Below are positions 12,596 through 24,500 of a stretch of DNA of 64,000 bases, piece by piece. The translations under genes and the position numbers were made by a program. Location: positions 17,151 through 81,150 of the forward strand of contig JADHYX010000043.1 in NCBI GenBank assembly GCA_027604685.1, written 5' to 3'. The DNA comes from Lobulomyces angularis. Lineage: Eukaryota > Chytridiomycota > Chytridiomycetes > Lobulomycetales > Lobulomycetaceae. The notes under the pieces are model-generated. The model was not told where the DNA came from. It was given only the letters and a program-made list of their open reading frames with translations, and ran no database searches. The stretch's first letter is position 1; each line of letters opens with the position of its first letter.

Positions 12596-13885
12596 CTACT
12601 CTTTCGCATCTTCAAATTCATCATCCTCTTCTAAAAAATAATTTTAATATTTCTGTTTACAAAACTATGATGTATAAACAATACCATTGTCTGAGGTAAT
12701 TTTTAAAACTTCAAGAGGTACTTCATGAACTGAACTAGTCTCTAAAGAATCCCTATTTGGATTTAGCGCAAGCGATGGTGCGGTTGGAAGTTTTTCAGCT
12801 TAGCAGGAAGTGAAAAGTTAATATAAACTGAAGAAAAGTAAAAAGAATTTACCTGGTTCTAATCCTAGTTCAGATCTGTCTAAAATTTCAAACCAAACAG
12901 TAAAATATACTTTACTGGGATCTGATTTACTTTTAGCAACAAACCTTAAAGGTTGTCCGTCCCAATATTTAAATGCAGAAATTGAAACACCAGGTAATTT
13001 AAGAGATATAGTATTGATATCAAAGTAAGCATCATAAAAATCCATACAGTAAATGTGATCTGGTGATATGGTAACGTTTGTCCTTCGTTTTAACTCAGCA
13101 AAGTATTTTTTCCTTTTTTCGTACGAACCCAATTCCACTTTGGCTTTATCATCTTCTCCAACTTTTTTGGTATCTTTATCCTTTTTTTTCCCACTTCCGA
13201 ACCAACCTGTAGCAGCTTCGGACGGAGGGGTTGTTGGTTTAACGAAGCGGCTGTCGTTTACAAGCAATGAAACGTTTTCAGGTACCAATCTTGAATGAAA
13301 GGACCATTTTCCAATATTAACGGAGGGGTGATGGGATACTGACACTAGAGGTCTATTAACTTTTTCTACCAACAATTTCCCGGTTTGCTGATCAGTATCA
13401 TTTATTTCAGGAGAATCGGGTGAAAAAACACCTAAAGAATTCATAGCACAGAGCAACGGTGAATAGATATATGGTTTATTAGAATAAACGTCAGCTTCCA
13501 CTGCAGGATCTAACCACTTTGCGATTTTTATAGCAACACCAATACCAGTAGGCATTCTAGTAGGAACATCAGCATCTAAACCAAAGATGATATCATCGCC
13601 ATTGATTTCATGATGAAATCTTCCTTGCAAAACTAGAGAGTATCTTCTATGCCTTCCTTTGAAATAATCAGATTGAGGATTTTTTATCGGACCCTGGTCC
13701 TTAAACTCTTTCGAAACTACGCCATCAAAATTTAAGAATCTAACTCCAAGATAACCTGTAAAATTTGGTCCATCGATTAAAGCAGGGTTATGTTCATCGT
13801 TTACATTAACAACACTAAGATTATTGGTATTATAATCAGGCCCACATCTTACTCTAATTATATAATCCTCCGGAGACTTTGGCAT
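12596..13885 (-). CDS. UPF0590 / DUF1769 family protein
   Basis: Three exons (13885-12853, 12798-12685, 12630-12596) give 393 residues. The N-terminus MPKSPEDYIIRVRCGPDYN, the block GYLGVRFLNFDG, LQGRFHHEINGDDIIFGLDAD and the ending KPAPSL-type acidic tail match the DUF1769/UPF0590 family of cytoplasmic fungal proteins, whose biochemical role is unknown. The region around residues 225-250 is a Lys-rich low-complexity insert (WFGSGKKKDKDTKK). The protein ends in a run of Glu and Asp (EEDDEFEDAKE). No signal peptide or membrane segment is seen. It converges with the Gln-rich gene on its left. Confidence 0.8.
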
Positions 13886-14321
13886 CTACGTAGTTTATAT
13901 TACAGACTAATAGAAAGTGTTGAGGATATTAAAATTTTGCTGTAATAGAAGCAATGATAAACTTGATATGTACTACGAATATTTTTTATCGATAGCAAAG
14001 TAAAAGTTTGATAATTTTGTGGTTATAATCTAAAATATTTTATAACTGGTAGATTGTTTTTCAAAATTTTGAAATTCACCAGAAGAATTTTTTCCAGAAG
14101 TTTGAGCAGACGCCACAGATCAGTAGGGTTTTATTGGGCAAGGCAGGGTTTTCAGGAACTCTTTGACTTCAGAGAAATATAGGTAGCTATTTCATTCAAG
14201 TAGCAGCAACACTTATACTTCATTGTCTGGAGTTTCATTGGTGTTTTTCGCTGATTATCTGGGTCAAACACTGCTTAAAAACTTTTTGGTGTCACATTTC
14301 CTTGGCCAAAATTTTTTTTAG
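13886..14321. other. Divergent intergenic region
   Basis: Separates the starts of the UPF0590 gene (minus) and TRS20 (plus), so it should contain both promoters. It is less A/T-rich than most spacers here, but I find no convincing open frame or RNA structure. Confidence 0.45.
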
Positions 14322-14967
14322 ATGAATTCGTAAGTTCCCTTTGTAGTAGTTTTAACTTTTTTCCTAGATATTTTGTCATTGTGGGTACTCTTGACAATCC
14401 TCTATATGAGTTAGAATCTGGAAAGGACACAAAGGTCAACAACTTACCTTCCCCAATTTTTACTTAACTACTTTTTACAGACAGATCATAGGCATTTAAA
14501 TCAATTCATTGTGCATTCAAGTCTAGAGTATTATTAAAAAATTTTACATAATTGCTTACTTTTTCTTTTTAGCATTGTTGAGGAGTTAATGCATAATCAG
14601 AAGTAAATAAAATACAGTTAAAAGTTACTAAATTGGCCAATTTTTTTTTTCTTAAATTAGCCAGATGTATTTAAAAGTTGTTGACAAATTCAATGAATTT
14701 AATGTATCTGCATATGTATCGCCCAGTGGAATAAAACTGATGTTGCTACATGATCAACTAAATTCTGACTCAATAAAAAACTTTTTTGTGGAAGCTAATG
14801 AACTTTATATAAAGGTATTATTATTAAAAATTGTTAATAATTATATTAATTATTTTTAAAATCTGTTTAATTAGCTTTTGCTCAATCCTTTTTATAACAT
14901 AAATTCTGCAATAACAAGTATTAACTTTGATAATAAAATTAAAGGGTTGGCTAGAAAATATTTGTAA
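14322..14967 (+). CDS. TRS20: TRAPP complex subunit 2 (sedlin, Trs20)
   Basis: Small longin-fold subunit of the TRAPP tethering complexes that act as Rab1/Ypt1 exchange factors in ER-Golgi traffic. Six exons join in phase: 14322-14329, 14368-14434, 14481-14527, 14573-14602, 14661-14814 and 14875-14967, for 132 residues (human sedlin has 140). Diagnostic segments are YFVIVGTLDNPLYELE, HRHLNQFIVHSSLDIV, MYLKVVDKFNEFNVSAYV, IKLMLLHD, IKNFFVEANELYIK and LNPFYNINS. The first exon encodes only MN plus two bases. One donor is GTCAAC (14435), unlike the usual GTA. The gene converges with SEN54. Confidence 0.92.
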
Positions 14968-15105
14968 CAAATCACATCGTTAATATTCTACTTTAATTTT
15001 AATTTATCATCGTCAAAAACAGTTTTTTGCTACAATTTAAAACGAAAAATTTCCGATAATGCACTCTACGGCATTATTGCAATATTAAACTTTTATTGTT
15101 GTTCA

Positions 15106-16257
15106 TCAAAATTTAACAACAGGATTTAAAGTTAAAAACGTGACCATTCCGTTATCTGAAACTGCTATTTTAATATTAACATCATCCAAATTATTACTTG
15201 TCTTAAAATTTTTATCAGTTTTCAATTCCTTATTTTTATTTTTTTTGTTTTCATTTAAACAAGTTACTTCTTCAAGAGAAGATTTTATTAACTCAAAAAT
15301 ATTATCACAGTTAAAAATTAAATCGCTGGGCCTGCAATAAATAGATTAAAAAAAATCAATAAATAAAATTTATTTTAAAATACTTTTTGCAAACAACTTG
15401 AAAATCTGGAGTTCCTGGCAAACTTTTTTTAAAATTTCTTGAACTTTTATATATGTTAAAATCAATTTTCCATGCCTCTGCATCACATTTATGACATCTT
15501 GTAAAACTATTATTATAGGAGTTCATAAATAAATGGTAAGAAACGCTATTAACAATTTGTAACTTCTTGTAGATGACTTGTTAAAAAAAAAATCAAAAAA
15601 GTTTTCCTTTTCTTTGGTTACCATCAGAATTAAAATTTAACTTAATTAAAGGTGGGAAATACAACCGCAATCCCACAAAACTAGAGATAGAAAAAATTTT
15701 TAGTTTGTAGTAATTCCATAAACTTTTTTCTGAAAAGAAATTTTGAAACTTGTTACCATGGCTGCAATTGTTGTTTTCAAGTATATTTGCGTTGTTACAA
15801 CTTTTTAAAACAACATATCCTTGCCTCTTTAATGTTGAATAAACCTAAAATGCACAATAAATTTTTATATTATACACATTTACAAAGATTAAAATTTTAA
15901 TTTAAATTATAATACTTGGTAATTTTCGAAATCTGTTTCACTCCTCAAAATCAAACAATAAGCTGCTTTAATGCCAACCACCTTTTCTTTAAAATATAAA
16001 TCTAGACATCCTTTTTCTATCAAATATAGAGTTTCGTATGCATTTAAGTAAGTAACATTTTTTTTGGTGAATCCCATAGTATTAAAATGTACTCCTTTTT
16101 GCTTTATAATTTGCGATAAGGTTGCCTCAGGTAGCCAAACTGCCTCCGATATATTATTAATCTTTTTTGGCTTAGATAGTAATATCATACTTAATTCTTC
16201 CAAAATTTTATTGACTTCGTTTTTGGGAACCTTTTGGTGATTTTCAGTTTCCTCCAT
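15106..16257 (-). CDS. SEN54: tRNA-splicing endonuclease subunit Sen54
   Basis: Structural subunit of the heterotetrameric endonuclease that excises introns from pre-tRNA. Four exons (16257-15916, 15844-15622, 15576-15384, 15331-15106) give 327 residues, shorter than yeast Sen54 (467). The N-terminal domain has the Sen54 signature of a Trp/Leu-rich block followed by LNAYETLYLIEKGCLDLYF. The C-terminal nuclease-fold half has VYSTLKRQGYVVLKS, FNIYKSSRNFKKSLPGTPDFQVV and the last strand VNIKIAVSDNGMVTFLTL. Sen54 lacks catalytic residues in all species; the partner Sen2 and Sen34 are not in this window. Two Cys pairs near CNNANILENNNC and RCHKCDAE are local oddities. Confidence 0.85.
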
Positions 16258-16482
16258 AATGGAAAATTGAAAATATTAAGTTTAAATATAATCGGCCTTG
16301 TTTAAAACAGCAAAGAACAGTTTTAACAATTTATATAAATGCTTGATCTAAAAGCAAAGCAAATCAACAAAATCAACTATTTTTTAAAAAAAAAATTTGT
16401 AACACTAAATATTAATGCAAAAATTGTATTGAATGAAAAAACTAATCCTAAAAACCAAAAAAAATTGTCAAAAAATAGGAGG

Positions 16483-18322
16483 TTAAGTGCAGACTTTGAT
16501 TTTTTCTATAATTTCTTGTACATAAACGCTGGCACCATGATATTCTTCTAAAGCGTATTTTTCAAAAATTACGAAATGATGATCTCGTTGATTGTTGTTT
16601 AAAAAAATTTGAAACAACCCAGAGCTGGTGATATCCAGTTTTAACTGACAATATCCTGTTGCCAATAAATGATCCGCACTCTAATAAAAAATTCTAATAA
16701 ATATGTGTTATACTTTTATTCACTTTTACCCAGTTTTTCTGTAAAATACGGTGTGCCAGATAGAAAGAAGAAGCAGAAATCAAACTGGAACAAACAGACA
16801 CAAAACCTTCATCTACTAAAGCAACTTCAAGTATATACTTACTTAAAGTTAATACAGCCAAATCGTTATTGTCTATTTGACTAAACTTGCATAAAAAATT
16901 TAAAGGAGAAACAAACCCAACTTCAAAATTAAGAATTTTTAAAATCCATCTTTCCGTAAATAAAATTTCGTGCTCTGTGTATACATTTTCTACCAAAAAT
17001 AATAACTCTCTCATACTAGGAACTTTAATTTCTTCGTATTTTGCTGCAATTAAGAACGAAACTATGCCAACTAACTGGTATTTAGATAAACCAACAGCTG
17101 CTCGACCTTTTCCTTGGTAACTCATAACTCTGTCTACTATATTTACAGAAAGAAACAAGGTATCAGGTTCAAAATTGCAAAATTTCTAAAAAAAAAATTA
17201 ATATATTATAGTTTATGTAAAATTTACATGTATTTTCGCTAGCCATCCAACTAAAATTCTTCTCATTTCCCACTTTAATTCAGGATGTAACATCATATAA
17301 TTTGCATCAGGTATTCTTTCTAGCTACAAGTATGTGAATTAAATAAGGCCAATGTATTGTTCATACCTCTAATTCTTTCCAATAAGAAAATATCTCATCT
17401 GAATATTCTAAAAAAGTTTCACCTTTCTTCAGTGCAATTTTTGAATTGATGCATCTATTTTCAACCACAGTAACATCATTATCCATCATTGAGTATTCAT
17501 TATTGAGATCAACCAAAGTGTTTTCCTCTTTTTCAGTCAAAGGTGGTGTCAAAGCATTTTTATATTGTTTAGGTTTTATTGATTTATATGTATTCCCATA
17601 TTTAGAAGGACTTTTGTATCGTATTGCTTTTGTAGTGTCAGGCTGCTTTCTCGAATTTGCAGTAACATCAATGAAGTTTTTTTTTTTTGCATTTACTTGA
17701 GCAACAAAAGTCTTTTTATTTGTAATCACTTGAGCAACTAAACTTTCATTCAGAGGTGCACTGGTCTCGTTTGATGCTTTCTTTATTATAGTAGTGTTTT
17801 GAAATCCACGTTGATCTATTTTCATAGGTACGACTTCATTCTTTTCCACTGGCATCATATTCTCATTATTAACAGACTTATAAGATGTTTTACAGTGAGC
17901 ATTAAAATTATTTTCCTGTAGTTTAGTGCAAGTAGCTTTATTGATAATATTTGATTGCGATACTGATGAATTTCTGTTTTTCAAACTCAAAATTCTTAGA
18001 TTTTTTTTTTGTTGCTCTTCTTTCTTTTTTACAAGCAAGCGTGTACTTAAATTCTTCTCTTCTTTATTTACAATCTATAGTAATCAAAAGATAAATGTAA
18101 TTACGCCAAGAATTTTATTCAAACTTTATTGTCAATGTCACTTAAAGCAACTCTTTTTGTGTGATATTTTGAAACGTAAGCTGAAGTGGTCGAAGAGGAT
18201 TGAGCAAATGTAACTCTCATAGCGCGCTCCCGGTCCCTCTCACGCACTTCATACTGGTCATCTTCCACATTTCGATCAATAGGAACAGATCTCTTCCGGG
18301 TATGATTTGCAGAAGTTATCAT
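16483..18322 (-). CDS. G2/mitotic cyclin (B-type)
   Basis: Regulatory partner of the mitotic CDK. Five exons, all joined in phase 0 (18322-18125, 18074-17367, 17228-17323 on the minus strand, 17185-16730, 16680-16483), give 551 residues. Near residue 58 is a textbook destruction box, RVALSDIDN, implying APC/C-dependent ubiquitination. Residues ~70-290 are Lys/Asn/Ser-rich linker. The cyclin box begins at MRRILVGWLAKIH and continues with DTLFLSVNIVDRVMS, LVGIVSFLIAAKYEEI, FTERWILKILNFEVGFVSPLNFL; the second cyclin fold follows with SKYILEVALVD. The start is ATG 18322; the longer upstream frame has no ATG. The intron after exon 1 has donor GTTTGA. I cannot assign an individual subtype. Confidence 0.9.
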
Positions 18323-18409
18323 AACCCCTAAGTACAAAAAAGTATTACAAATTAAACAATTAAATTCTTTTCAACAGTTTTCTTAGATTATAAAAAAAAA
18401 TGGCAAAAT

Positions 18410-18625
18410 ATGTATGAGACAAGGGCTTTAGGACAAATTTTAGCGGAGATTGAAAATAAAACACCTTTAACTTTATCTTTGACCAAAAAACATTATAACC
18501 TCTATATTTGTAAACTCAAATACAATTTTCCATTAGTATTGGAAAACAACTATTACGAATACTCTGCTCAGTCTGATAAAAAACAATACCTTCACGAGAA
18601 TGTTTCTGAAAAAAGTCAAATATGA
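18410..18625 (+). CDS. Possible small protein, doubtful
   Basis: A 71-codon frame (MYETRALGQILAEIENK...) lies on the plus strand in the ~360-bp space upstream of the cyclin gene. Its amino-acid composition is reasonable and it is not dominated by Lys/Asn/Phe runs, but no domain, membrane segment or neighbouring exon supports it. It may be chance or an exon of an unrecognised transcript. Confidence 0.25.
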   Translation: MYETRALGQILAEIENKTPLTLSLTKKHYNLYICKLKYNFPLVLENNYYEYSAQSDKKQYLHENVSEKSQI

Positions 18626-18682
18626 AATTAACATGTTTTATGCTACCGATTCCAGTACTTAAAAAGTCTTTATAAAGCATTT

Positions 18683-20035
18683 TCAAATGTTCTCCAAAAG
18701 CTCTTCTGCAGTTTTGGAATCTGTACTCGCCATCCGTAATTTTATTGAGCCGTTATTTGCTTCATTGGGATCATTGGCCTCTTGTATTGTAATCCTTCTA
18801 AATTTTCTCTTTCTTTGTGGAATTAACAGTTTTTGATTGGATAAAAACCTTGGTGGCGACTCTGATCTTTTTAAACGACCACTTTGAGGAGTATCAATAT
18901 TCGGTTCATCAGGGATTTCTGTGTGATTAATTTTATTTTCGCTGTCATGTTCTATGGTATTGCTAAATGAATCTCCCTTATTTGCTAACATTCTTGCATC
19001 ATCTATTTTTGCATTGCTCTGATAATCTAATCCCAGTGCATTATCATTAGTTTCGTATTTTATCTTTGGAGAATGTTCTCTCTTTCTTTTCAAGTATTTG
19101 CTATCATTTTCTATTTTTACTTCTTTTTCTGTAAAATGCTTTATTAAGAAATGATTGATTATTTTTATAACGTAACCATTTGAGTATTTTAAAGCAAATT
19201 GAAGCTCTTTAATTTTCATTTTCTTTAAATTTAGAACTTCTTTAAACTAAACGCGTTACGATCTTGATTACAATTTATTAATATTGAGCAATTTCAATTT
19301 ACCTTTAAAAAAATTAGTTCTTCTTCATTTCCTTTTTCTTCAACTGACTTCTGAAAAGTTTTAAGAACTTCATTTTTTTTAACTTCGCACTTGTCTAAAG
19401 AAACTTCTAATTTCTTTACTTTTTCCTATTATTAAAAAACATTTTAGTACATTTACTGGAACGAAAGGATAAATGTAAATAGCTATGAAAAGGGATGCCT
19501 TTAATAACTTATGTTCAGTGATAAAAGCATCTATCCAACTGGTCAAATTTTGCTTGTTTTCAACGGTGTCTTCTGATTCAACTTCAATATGACCCAAAAC
19601 GAACTAGAAAAGGAAATTTATTTTAATAGGAACCTTTTAAGATTAAAGGTATACCCTTGAATCTTCAAATATGTATCCCCACTCCAACTCACTAGGTAAA
19701 ATTTGATTTATACTAAAATTTACAAACGTTTTAAAATATTCTTCTTTGCCTTGAGATTTGATGTCTTCCCCTTGAAAACAGTTTAGTGTATACTCCAAAA
19801 ACTCTTTTACTGATTGATCTGTGTTTAAAGAAAGGTCGACAATCTCTTCATAGGATAGCTTACACTTCCAAAATTTATCAATAGTTGTGATTTCAATCAA
19901 AAAGATGTAATTTTCTTCTGAAGTCCTTAATGCTTCTACATTTATTGTGTTAAAAATTGTAGTCTTCCACATAGTTTTGACAAACACATCATTCCCTTCT
20001 TCTACATTGTTTGATTTTACAAAGAACGCTTCCAT
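18683..20035 (-). CDS. XRCC4/Lif1-like non-homologous end-joining factor
   Basis: XRCC4 binds DNA ligase IV and bridges broken DNA ends. Four exons join in phase 0: 20035-19655, 19603-19457, 19425-19303 and 19246-18683 (404 residues). The N-terminal ~120 residues fit the XRCC4 head: beta-strands with YIFLIEITTIDKFWKCKLSYEEIVDLS and later SELEWGYIFEDSR. Next comes a helical stretch consistent with the coiled-coil stalk (EKVKKLEVSLDKCEVKK... then FKEVLNLKKMKIKELQFAL), followed by a basic, Ser-rich disordered tail with two likely nuclear localisation clusters (KRKREHSP, QRKRKFRR). The assignment rests on domain order and the head pattern; XLF or PAXX paralogues are alternatives. The tail is longer than in human XRCC4 (336). 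Confidence 0.62.
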
Positions 20036-20216
20036 ATTCTTAGTAAGTAAAAATCATACACAATAGCTTGATGCTTCAATTTCACAAAATTTAAAAATTT
20101 TACAAAAAAAAAAAGGAGAAATTTATCAACATGAAATTTTATATATGTAGCTGAAGATTACACAAAGAAAAAAAGTAAAAATACAACAATTAATTATAAT
20201 CTCCACTGGCGTCGAT

Positions 20217-21258
20217 CTAACTCAAATCCATTGGAGTTGCTACTCCTTCGGTAACATCAACGAAATTACGGATACTTGTTTTCAACACAGCTTAAAAAGT
20301 GTTAATAGAAATTCAAAGCAAGATACCTGTTGTTCCTCTAGGATACTTGTAAGACTGTTCTTTTTTGACTCTTTCATTCGGTCTTTTGTAGTTCCTAAGC
20401 ACTTCAGTCTTATCCTTCGTAATTACAACAACATCAACATTTGAACCTGATCCCAAGTCATTAAAAATTCCGGATTCAATAGCATCCTTCACAATTTCAA
20501 TTGCTTCTTCTCTCTGTAAACTTATAAAAAATAATTTAAAAAAAATAAAGAATACGCTCATATCTTTTTTCCATCCATTCTCAAAAATGGTCATTGCGGC
20601 CAAAGATCCTGATCCCATAGTAACATAAGGAAGTTTATCAGTAGAGCCGTGTGGAGCAATTGTATAAAGATGAGGTCCTGTCACATCGTATCCACCTAAA
20701 ACCAGGGCAGCACCAATATTTCCCTGATATCTTTAAGTATTCATTAAGTAAAACAAAAAAAAACAAAATTAATTACCTAAAAAGCATTTGCTTTAGCATA
20801 GTCATAGCAGTAACGACTCTACTCTGTCTATTTGTTGCTAATCGATGCAGTTCCAACTTGGAAGAAATTAAATTTGTAGTAAATTCCGTATCTGCAGCAG
20901 TACCAGCCCCACAACAATACATATTAGGCGCTAAATAATGAATTTTCTCACAGTTTTTATCGGCAACTATTGGGCCATTTGTTGCTCTAGTGTCTGCACC
21001 TAGTACTATTCCATCCTTTTAAAATGTCGCGATTACTTTATTGAGATGTCTCATTCTTACCTTGTAAACACATCCGACAATTGTAGTACCAGTTTTAATC
21101 GTTTTTGGAGATTTTAAACCTTTTGACTCCAAGATTAAGTTTCTGGATTTCACAGATTGAAAAAAAAAAAAACAATAAAAGATATTGAAATACCATTCAT
21201 ACCTATTGTAGTTATCAAAATTGAAACCGGATTTTGGAAGTTCAAATTTTAAAGCCAT
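20217..21258 (-). CDS. PUP1: 20S proteasome subunit beta-2 (PSMB7/Pup1)
   Basis: Trypsin-like catalytic subunit of the proteasome core. Six exons (21258-21203, 21142-21061, 21015-20777, 20730-20556, 20513-20327, 20290-20217) give 270 residues (yeast Pup1 261). The propeptide ends at the autoprocessing site KTGTTIVGC, leaving Thr as catalytic N-terminus. Asp in GADTRAT, Lys in KNCEKIHY, the SGSG-like MGSGSLAAM and the long C-terminal arm with [26 protein letters not shown] are all typical of beta-2, whose tail wraps beta-3. It is divergent from the SAC3 gene, with ~260 bp between their starts. Confidence 0.95.
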
Positions 21259-21519
21259 ATTGTGTTCTTGCTATTCACTTAATTGAATATTGTTATTTTG
21301 AAACAGTTACGTTGTGGGTTTTATTAGGGTTTAATATTTCAAAAAAGGTATATTTGTGAATACTAGGTTCCAGTTTTTTCCATAGTAATTAGCTTTTGTT
21401 ACTTTCTATATGCAAAAATTAACCAATACGGCCTAAATTAATTTTGCTTTTCCTTCTTTCTGTTAAAGTTATAATAGTTTTCTAGTCTTAAATAGAAAGA
21501 TCAATTTGCTAGTGTAATA

Positions 21520-24500
21520 ATGGACTTTTCCAATTTGGAAATGGTATTTATAATGAAAAATTATTTGATTATTATAATTTAATTAAGGTTGCTAAGTCTC
21601 AAATACCGTTTACAAATGGTACCAGTAAACCCAGCAGAGGCAGAGGAAGAGGAAGAGGGAGAGGGGAATTTAAGAACAAGTCAATTAGGAATCAACGTAT
21701 TTAAATAAATTTTAATTTTTAGTTGTAACTTTTTCATTAGATGTTAGTGCATTTAAATTTAACCCCAGCGCAACTCCTTTTCAACCAGCGGATGACACAG
21801 CTGCAATCAAAAGCGTAGATTTAAATATTGGGGCGAATCAGGAGGAAAGCAATTACGCTGCCTCAATTAACTCCAAACCCATCACCACTTTAAAAACTTT
21901 TGGGTATTTTTTTTATTGCCTTTTTCCTATATTTAAATGAACTCCTGAAGTACCTCGAAAGTCACCAACGAAGATCGAGCAGAAAGATTTACTAAAGAAA
22001 CCGATATTGCGAGACGATGGGAGCAGGTATACAAACTATAAATCAGATAATTAAACTTGTGACTTTTTTTCATGCAGATGAAAAAAGAAAGAACTAAACT
22101 GCATGCAAAATATGTGAAGGAGGGGAAAATGGCAAGTGTGGAACATCAGGGGAGCTTAGAAGAAGCGATTGAAATCAAAGGTGAATGCGAAACTATGTGT
22201 CCTGAATTTGAAATTTTGGATAGGGAAGTTACAAATGGTTTGGATTTTTTCGAAAAGGTAATTTAGCTTTTTTTATTTAAAACTATAAATTTTTAACATC
22301 ACCTTATTTATATATTTCGTAATAATAAGATTCCAGGCACAAATAGAGCTGATCCCTCTAAGTGTGTAACTAAATACAAAAGGTCCTCTGCAGGGAAATC
22401 TCAGATATTTCCCTGTGATATCAGGTAGGATGATATGCTTTGTATTAATCAGTATTTTAATCATATAGACCTCCCCATATTTTAATGGTAATACTGCTTA
22501 TTAAAGCCATCTTAACGATTAAAATTGTAGAAAACCTTTGATTACTTGATGGGTCTATTGAATGAACACGGGCTTGCGGCTACTTATTCATTTATTAGAG
22601 ATCGAACGCGTTGTATTAGAAATGAATTTACCATGCAGAGGTGGACAGGAAAAGAGGCGATTGAATGTCATGAGCGATGCGCTAGATATTCTATAATGTG
22701 CTGCCATGACCTTTGCGAATCTGTGAAGGATATTCACATGGAACATGAACAACTTCGCAAAAGTACTTACTTATTCGAAAAACCTCCAACAATTATTGAT
22801 TATATTTTTAGCGTTACAAACTTTAAAGCAGTACTATGATGACTCTTCCATTGTTTATCCAAATGAAGCCGAGTTCAGAGCCTATTACATTTTATCGCAT
22901 CTTTTTCAAGGAGATATTGCAAAATTGGCAGAAAATAATTGGAGAAAAGAGATATATTTTGATCCAAGAGTGCAGTTGGCGTTAGGTACCATTTAAAATT
23001 CATATTTTCTTAAGTTTTCTAGAAATTCAATCATTGGCACAGCGCAATAATGATAAAATCAAGCCTGTTACAGCTGGTGCACGGCAAAATTTTGTTAAAT
23101 TTTTTAAATTATTAGCAAAAGTAGAAACTAGCTATTTGCAGAGCTGTTTAGTTCACATAGAAATTAAAGGAATTCGTAAGCATGCCTTGAAATTAATGCA
23201 AAACGCATATTATTTCTTAAATTCAAATGGTTTACCTATGAAAGATCTTGTTTCAATGCTCTGCCTCAACAATTTTGAGGAGGCCAAAGCATTGTTGGAT
23301 TATCATGCCATACCCTATTTCTACAAAGTTAATGAAAGTGATCCAGGCCAAATTTTCGACAATAGTATGAACGAAAACTTCGTAGTTAAAATTGGGAAGG
23401 TTTTTGAAAAAGTCAGTAGTGCATTTGGTGAAAAAAAAAGTATTACTGTTAATTTTGAAGGTAGATATTTGACTTCTCTATTGGAACTTGAAAATTTTTT
23501 TTTTTAGAGGAACAAAATAAACTTGTATACGATTACAAAAGAGAAAATTTCATTTTGAAAAAAAGAGAAAGCTTAAATGATGTTGATATTGTTTTGGGAA
23601 AGAGTAATGTTTTAAATCCAACACCTATGCAATCCGCATTTAGTTCAAGCCCTCAACTCAATAATAAGTCAAATTTTAATTTCTCAAATTCAAAACACCT
23701 TTTTGTCAAAAATGAAAACATAGTGAAACCGAACAATCCGTTAACTCCACTTTCCCATAATAGCTCTGTTCAACAGCAAAGCCAACCGTCAACACAAGTT
23801 TCTACTGTTTCGCCGAAGTTAAATATTCAAAAATTTACAGATACTCCATTTCAAGCATCCAACGGAAAACCTAATTTTTTTGCTCAATTGAACACTGCAG
23901 CTAATACAGCTCCCACTAACAACTTTAACTTTATTCCCCATATGAATAATAATATTTTCGCACTGCCACCTCAATCCCAAAATGCTACTCCAACCTTTAA
24001 TAACCAAAATCATCATTCATTCTCCTTTACTACAGAAAATCGGTTAGCTACTGCAACTGCACCACATTTCCACACAGCAACCTATTCATCCCATAAGAGT
24101 CCAACCTATATACCATCTTCACCTTCAATAATTAATAGTATACCAATGCAAGATTTATCTGCGCAAGTTACCCCTGCAAACGTTAAAGTTAACAAGAGTT
24201 CTGAATGCAAACAGCAGAAGTCTTTTATTATTTCTACTTCCTCAACAAGTAATGTTACAAAAAATTTTCAAGCTGTGCCAGTAGTTGCTGCTACGTATGA
24301 TTTTGCATCAGAGTTTTTGAAAGGTAACCCAGAAGATCATGTAATGGGAAACCTCAAAAATTTAGCTATTTTACAAAAAGGTCAAAATGAGATAATTCTG
24401 GAAAAAGTTTTGGATGAAATTGCCTATGAAATTGTATCTGAGGTTACTCTAGCAGTTTCACATAAAATTTTTCAGGAAGTGATGGACAATGAAAGAGTAA

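Noticed and set aside
16339..16551. A 70-codon plus-strand frame between SEN54 and the cyclin gene
   Set aside because: It overlaps the cyclin's last exon and is Lys/Asn-rich; it looks like a chance frame.
18323..18337. Five extra N-terminal residues for the cyclin
   Set aside because: The longer frame begins with TTG, not ATG; the first ATG is at 18322.
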